From positions 1 through 7,588 of the forward strand of contig JAFRYJ010000107.1 of NCBI GenBank assembly GCA_017437705.1: a stretch of DNA of 7,588 nucleotides, written 5' to 3'. This DNA is from Lachnospiraceae bacterium (GTDB lineage: Bacteria > Bacillota_A > Clostridia > Lachnospirales > Lachnospiraceae). This document shows, piece after piece, positions 4,463 to 7,588 of the stretch. The position numbers and the translations under genes were made by a program. The notes beneath the pieces are model-generated. The model did not search any database and was not told where the DNA came from. It saw only the letters and a program-made list of their open reading frames with translations. Each line of letters begins with the position of its first letter. Position 1 is the stretch's first letter.

Positions 4463-5963
4463 AGCGTACCGTCGCCTTCGGCGGCTTATACTCCGGATCC
4501 AGATCGAAGGGATAGAAATTCTTATGGAGATTCTTCCACTCAAATCTCTTCAGGTTGGGTGCGCCTGCACCCGGCGTATCTGCGAAGCAGACCGTTCCCG
4601 CGATTGGACCGTAAGGTACCAGGAATGATGTATTCGCCTTAACTACTATAAGGTCGTAGAGCTTCGGCTCGATACCGAAGTGCCTCAGGATCTGCGGATC
4701 ACCCGAAGACATGGGCTTCTCGCATACCATGATATCGGTATTGCCCACGCTTATTACACAGGCTCTTCCCACGTGGCACTGGAAACCCTTGCCCGCGGGG
4801 CCTTCCTGCTGAAATTCGCCGTCGGACAGCATCCTTACCCTGCCCTCTGCCTTAAGGGGACCGGGCATGCCGGGAGTTATCTTTCCGCCGATCTCAAAGT
4901 AAGCTGTTCCTCCCACTCCGACTTCAAAAGCCTTTGCCACGGTCTCGGGATCCTTAACAAACATGCCGGCTTTAAGCGAAGAACCTCTCTCGTAAAGCCT
5001 TAATGCCTCAACTATGGAATCGCCTACGGCGCCGCCGTTGGGCGAGTCTGCGGAATCAGCCAGGATCACAGGCTTTTTCGTCTCGGGCTTCTCTGCCAGA
5101 TCTATTATCTCGTCCACCGTCATCAAGTCGGGCCAGCACTCATCCTTGATGGCAAAAAGCTTTTCAGCCAGAATATCAGCGTATTTGCACGCTGTGTCCG
5201 GGTCCTCGGCAATAGCAATGCAGGTGGATCCCAGGGGGTCGATATCCAGCCAGGGCTGTACGTATGATGCGGTATAATCCAGCAGCGTACCGTCTGCTAT
5301 AAGGGCGTTGGCGTAATCGATGACCTCCTTGAAGGGGCTTCTCAGTGATGAGAATCCCGATGCAGGCACCAGCACGGGGATCGTGGTCGCGGCCATGTAG
5401 GTGGGCTTACCATCAAGGATCCTCATGCCCATACGGCCGGCTCTCAGGCCTGTCTCGTAGAAATCCACATGGGGATATGTCTGATAGCAGCAGATCGCAT
5501 CGGCGTTCGCCAGCATCTTGTCCGTAACGTTGGCGTGAAGGTCGCAGCCCGCTGCAATTATCTTATCCGGTCCTGCCAACTTCCTTACGAATTCGATATA
5601 GTCGCCGCAGGTGTCCATTACGGACTCCGTAACGGTAGCGCCGTGGAGGGACAGGAACACGCCGTCCAGTTCGCCGGAATTTTTGATATAATACTCAGTT
5701 CTTTCCTTCAGCAGGTTGTAAACATCATCCGCAACAACGCCGGCTGACCCTGAGTAAAGAGCGATGCCGGGGATGACCTCGCCGCCGTCCTCTTCCACCG
5801 CATCTATGATGCCGTGATAAACGCTGGGGATGTTCTTATGTGCCGCGTATACCTTCTCTCCTTCGGCGCACAGGGCGCTTTTGAAAAGGTCCAGCGTCGC
5901 GATCTCGGGATTGAAGGTGCAGGATTCCTCGTGGAATTCGCATACCAGTATCCTTTTTGCCAT
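4461..5963 (-). CDS. M81 family metallopeptidase (MlrC-like protein)
   Basis: This 500-residue, full-length member of the M81/MlrC family is named after the microcystin-degradation protein MlrC, a zinc enzyme acting on small linear peptides. The N-terminal domain (about 1-290) shows FHEESCTFNP near 10-19, LSLHGATVTE with H107, CDLHANV with D141 and H143, and YPHVDFYETG with H165. The spacing H-x33-D-x-H-x21-H agrees with the zinc site I recall for MlrC. The C-terminal domain starts near ILADSADSPNGGAVGD (about 301-316), another family hallmark. It lacks a signal peptide, so it is cytosolic. Microcystin is an unlikely substrate here; a peptide or cyclic-amide-like compound is possible but unproven. 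AAGGAGG (5971-5977) is 7 bases from the ATG. The gene is downstream of the GlpB-like/DUF1667 operon on the same strand but separated by a hairpin, so it is probably transcribed separately. Confidence 0.9.
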   Translation of the reverse strand: MAKRILVCEFHEESCTFNPEIATLDLFKSALCAEGEKVYAAHKNIPSVYHGIIDAVEEDGGEVIPGIALYSGSAGVVADDVYNLLKERTEYYIKNSGELDGVFLSLHGATVTESVMDTCGDYIEFVRKLAGPDKIIAAGCDLHANVTDKMLANADAICCYQTYPHVDFYETGLRAGRMGMRILDGKPTYMAATTIPVLVPASGFSSLRSPFKEVIDYANALIADGTLLDYTASYVQPWLDIDPLGSTCIAIAEDPDTACKYADILAEKLFAIKDECWPDLMTVDEIIDLAEKPETKKPVILADSADSPNGGAVGDSIVEALRLYERGSSLKAGMFVKDPETVAKAFEVGVGGTAYFEIGGKITPGMPGPLKAEGRVRMLSDGEFQQEGPAGKGFQCHVGRACVISVGNTDIMVCEKPMSSGDPQILRHFGIEPKLYDLIVVKANTSFLVPYGPIAGTVCFADTPGAGAPNLKRFEWKNLHKNFYPFDLDPEYKPPKATVR

Positions 5964-6023
5964 CTTTATGCCTCCTTAAATGGAATTTGATGTTTTTAGT
6001 AATCAGCTCTCAAATACAAAATC

Positions 6024-6062
6024 GTCTCCTGTGAGATAAGTATATCACAGGAGACTCTTTTT
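6024..6062 (-). terminator. Hairpin terminator after the GlpB-like/DUF1667 operon
   Basis: GTCTCCTGTGA (6024-6034) pairs perfectly with TCACAGGAGAC (6045-6055) around a 10-base loop. On the minus strand the stem is followed by GATTTTG, a short T-run. On the plus strand TTTTT (6058-6062) follows. It lies about 50 bases beyond the DUF1667 stop and about 60 bases before the M81 start, so it most likely ends the upstream operon. Read-through into M81, or a role as an M81 leader hairpin, cannot be excluded. Confidence 0.75.
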
Positions 6063-6105
6063 ATAATTCCCTATTCTGTTTTGCGGATGACTTTTTTCGT
6101 TTGCC

Positions 6106-6462
6106 TCAGTTTACGGTGTCGGATGCGATGATATTGACGCCGCAGCCGCAAACGTTCTCGATGATAACATCATGCCTCTTTACGGGAGCTTTTACGACGG
6201 TCTTCCTTATCTCCTGAATGCAGTCGAAAAGAAGCTCCTTGGGGACCGGAGATTCCGAACGCACGGGCAGCAGGGGCTGATCGGCGCCTTCCAGCATCAC
6301 TGTGCTGGTGAGGATCCTTACGGGATGGCTGAACTCGTCGCGGCCGTAGACCTCGCCTCTTTTGCAGGTATAGCCTTCAATGGAATCTATCCTGTCGCCT
6401 TCGCCGGTAACTTTTATATGGCATCCCAGGGGACACACTGTACAGATGATCTCTTTTTCCAT
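6106..6462 (-). CDS. DUF1667 domain protein, likely accessory subunit of a GlpAB-type flavoprotein dehydrogenase
   Basis: This 118-residue protein carries the DUF1667 signature: CTVCPLGC (C7, C10, C14), then YTCKRGEVYGRDEFSHPVRILTSTV (described in two parts: C33 in CKRG, and HPVRILTSTV), PVRSESPVPKE, and a C-terminal NVCGCGVNII (C105, C107). The CxxCxxxC...C set suggests a bound iron-sulfur cluster, as in domains that start with this pattern, but this is inference. In Clostridia these proteins are encoded directly after the GlpB-like oxidoreductase of an anaerobic glycerol-3-phosphate-dehydrogenase-like complex, exactly as here. The ATG lies 12 bases after the oxidoreductase stop. Its ribosome binding site AAGGAGG (6470-6476) overlaps that stop codon, so the two are co-transcribed and probably translationally coupled. 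No membrane segment is visible. A hairpin terminator follows. Confidence 0.9.
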   Translation of the reverse strand: MEKEIICTVCPLGCHIKVTGEGDRIDSIEGYTCKRGEVYGRDEFSHPVRILTSTVMLEGADQPLLPVRSESPVPKELLFDCIQEIRKTVVKAPVKRHDVIIENVCGCGVNIIASDTVN

Positions 6463-6474
6463 TTCTGCTCCTCC

Positions 6475-7588
6475 TTACCTGACCACGTTGACGGTTATTC
6501 CGCCGTCCACATCTTTGGTTTTGATGTCCACATGGCACATCTCACCGGGATTTACTCTGAGTTCCTTCTTGCGGAAGATCTCTTTTCCGCCCGATGATGC
6601 CGTGAGGAATACGTTCGTATCCGGTGCACATACCCTGAAGTAAAGCCTTACGGTCTCGTCCTCGTCCGAAAGCGTTACGGTCTGCGGACATATGTACCTT
6701 ACGTTCTCGCCGGGGATCGTCTCAACTGCCGCATTCTTTGCAGGCATCTTTCCCAGTGCGTTGAGGGCAGCATATTTGCCTGCTCTCTCACTCTCCACCG
6801 TAACATTGTCCACCAGGTCGTTTACATGGACCACGTTTCCGCAGGCGAAAACGCCCTCTGCGGAGGTCTCCATATGCTGGTCCACCTTCGGTCCGTTGGT
6901 CACGGGCGCCATCTCTATCTCGGCCTTTCTCGTTATCTCATTCTCGGGAATGAGGCCGACTGACAGGAGCAGCGTATCGCAGGGGATGAACTCCTCTGTC
7001 TCGGGGATCGGTTTCTTGTTTTCATCAACAGCGGCTACGTAAACGCCCTCCACTCTTTCGTTTCCTACGATCTTTGTAACCGTGTGTGAAAGCATCAGAG
7101 GGATATCAAAATCGTCCAGGCACTGCACCTTGTTTCTCGTAAGGCCTGCCAGATAATCCATGATCTCAACCACGGCACGGACCTTGCAGCCCTCCAGCGT
7201 CATACGCCTGGCCATTATCATTCCGATATCGCCGGAGCCCAGGATGACGATATCCTTGCCGACGATTGTATTCTGCCTGTTGATGAGCCTCTGAGCCGCG
7301 CCTGCCGTGTAGATGCCGGCGGGCCTTGTACCGGGTATCTGGATCGCCGCTCTCGTTCTCTCCCTGCAGCCCATGGCAAGGATGATGCTCTTAGCTTCAA
7401 CCTTCGTCATGCCGTGCTCCGAGCATACACATGTGATGGTGTGAGCACCGGCATCCATGTCGAGAACCATTGCATCTAAAAGAGCCTCAACGCCCAGCTC
7501 CTCGGCGTTCTCCTTGAATACTCCCGCATACTCGGGACCCGTAAGCTCCTTGTTGAAATAAGTGAGTCCGAAGCCCGGATGGATGCAC
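6475..7588 (-). CDS. NAD(P)/FAD-dependent oxidoreductase, GlpB-like (N-terminus beyond right edge)
   Basis: The frame is open to the right edge, giving 370 visible residues; the true start and the first FAD-binding GxGxxG motif are outside. The first residues CIHPGFGLTYFNKELTGPEY are typical of this flavoprotein family shortly after its N-terminal Rossmann motif, so about 40-50 residues are missing. ILAMGCRERTR and IPGTRPAGIYTAGAAQ follow. The NAD-binding motif VILGSGDIG lies at about visible residues 114-122 (GSGDIG encoded at 7222-7239). GVFACGNVVHVNDLVD near 245-260 is the C-terminal FAD contact. The last ~75 residues form a strand-rich tail. Members act as the second subunit beside a GlpA-like dehydrogenase and pass electrons from glycerol-3-phosphate or a similar hydroxy substrate. 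The DUF1667 gene follows 12 bases downstream. An internal Met at 7470 is not the start, because the family sequence continues upstream of it. The exact substrate is unknown. Confidence 0.9.
   Translation of the reverse strand, partial: CIHPGFGLTYFNKELTGPEYAGVFKENAEELGVEALLDAMVLDMDAGAHTITCVCSEHGMTKVEAKSIILAMGCRERTRAAIQIPGTRPAGIYTAGAAQRLINRQNTIVGKDIVILGSGDIGMIMARRMTLEGCKVRAVVEIMDYLAGLTRNKVQCLDDFDIPLMLSHTVTKIVGNERVEGVYVAAVDENKKPIPETEEFIPCDTLLLSVGLIPENEITRKAEIEMAPVTNGPKVDQHMETSAEGVFACGNVVHVNDLVDNVTVESERAGKYAALNALGKMPAKNAAVETIPGENVRYICPQTVTLSDEDETVRLYFRVCAPDTNVFLTASSGGKEIFRKKELRVNPGEMCHVDIKTKDVDGGITVNVVR

Noticed and set aside
5985..6013. Promoter TTGAGA-N17-TCAAAT before the M81 gene
   Set aside because: Transcription would start within a base or two of the ribosome binding site, leaving an improbably short leader, and the -10 is poor. 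The real promoter is unresolved.

Overview
The window looks like chromosomal DNA from an anaerobic Clostridia-type Firmicute, most probably a Lachnospiraceae-like gut or rumen organism. This is inferred from strong GGAGG-type ribosome binding sites before nearly every gene, the BspA-type surface-protein signature, the GlpB-like/DUF1667 gene pair and the M81 and MetY sequence types. No rRNA or other species marker is present, so the assignment stays at family level. I saw no CRISPR array, tRNA, prophage or insertion sequence.

Left part (1-1620, all genes on the minus strand). First comes the start of a secreted BspA-like surface protein running off the left edge. Next is a complete YefM-YoeB toxin-antitoxin operon with a recognisable TGTACA operator. 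Upstream of it lies the decayed N-terminal stub of an EamA/DMT transporter (in-frame TGA, truncated), then a PPC/DUF296-domain protein. The first ~350 bases are clearly more AT-rich than the rest, and the toxin-antitoxin control region sits on the broken end of the transporter relic, so this looks like a rearranged accessory patch.

Middle (1620-4460). metY (O-acetylhomoserine sulfhydrylase) is on the plus strand. The region before it holds a perfect 14-bp palindrome resembling an ArgR box, and no SAM riboswitch or T-box is visible. metY converges on a 101-residue protein of unknown function, with a strong hairpin terminator between them. That small gene is divergent from a short-chain dehydrogenase/reductase. 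Their shared promoter region has a symmetrical ATTATATAAT element, repeated GCAT half-sites, and two competing leader hairpins, one of which covers part of the small gene's ribosome binding site.

Right part (4385-7588, genes on the minus strand). A 28-bp-stem hairpin separates the SDR gene from a convergent M81 (MlrC-like) metallopeptidase-family gene. After another hairpin comes the end of an operon with a DUF1667 protein preceded by a GlpB-like NAD/FAD-dependent oxidoreductase, which is cut by the right edge. This pair usually accompanies an anaerobic glycerol-3-phosphate-dehydrogenase-like flavoprotein, whose gene would lie beyond the window.

Most genes belong to known families. The less ordinary parts are the regulatory DNA (YefM operator, metY palindromes, switch-like leader of the small unknown gene), the transporter relic and the unknown 101-residue protein. 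I did not find convincing evidence of a wholly new multi-gene system.
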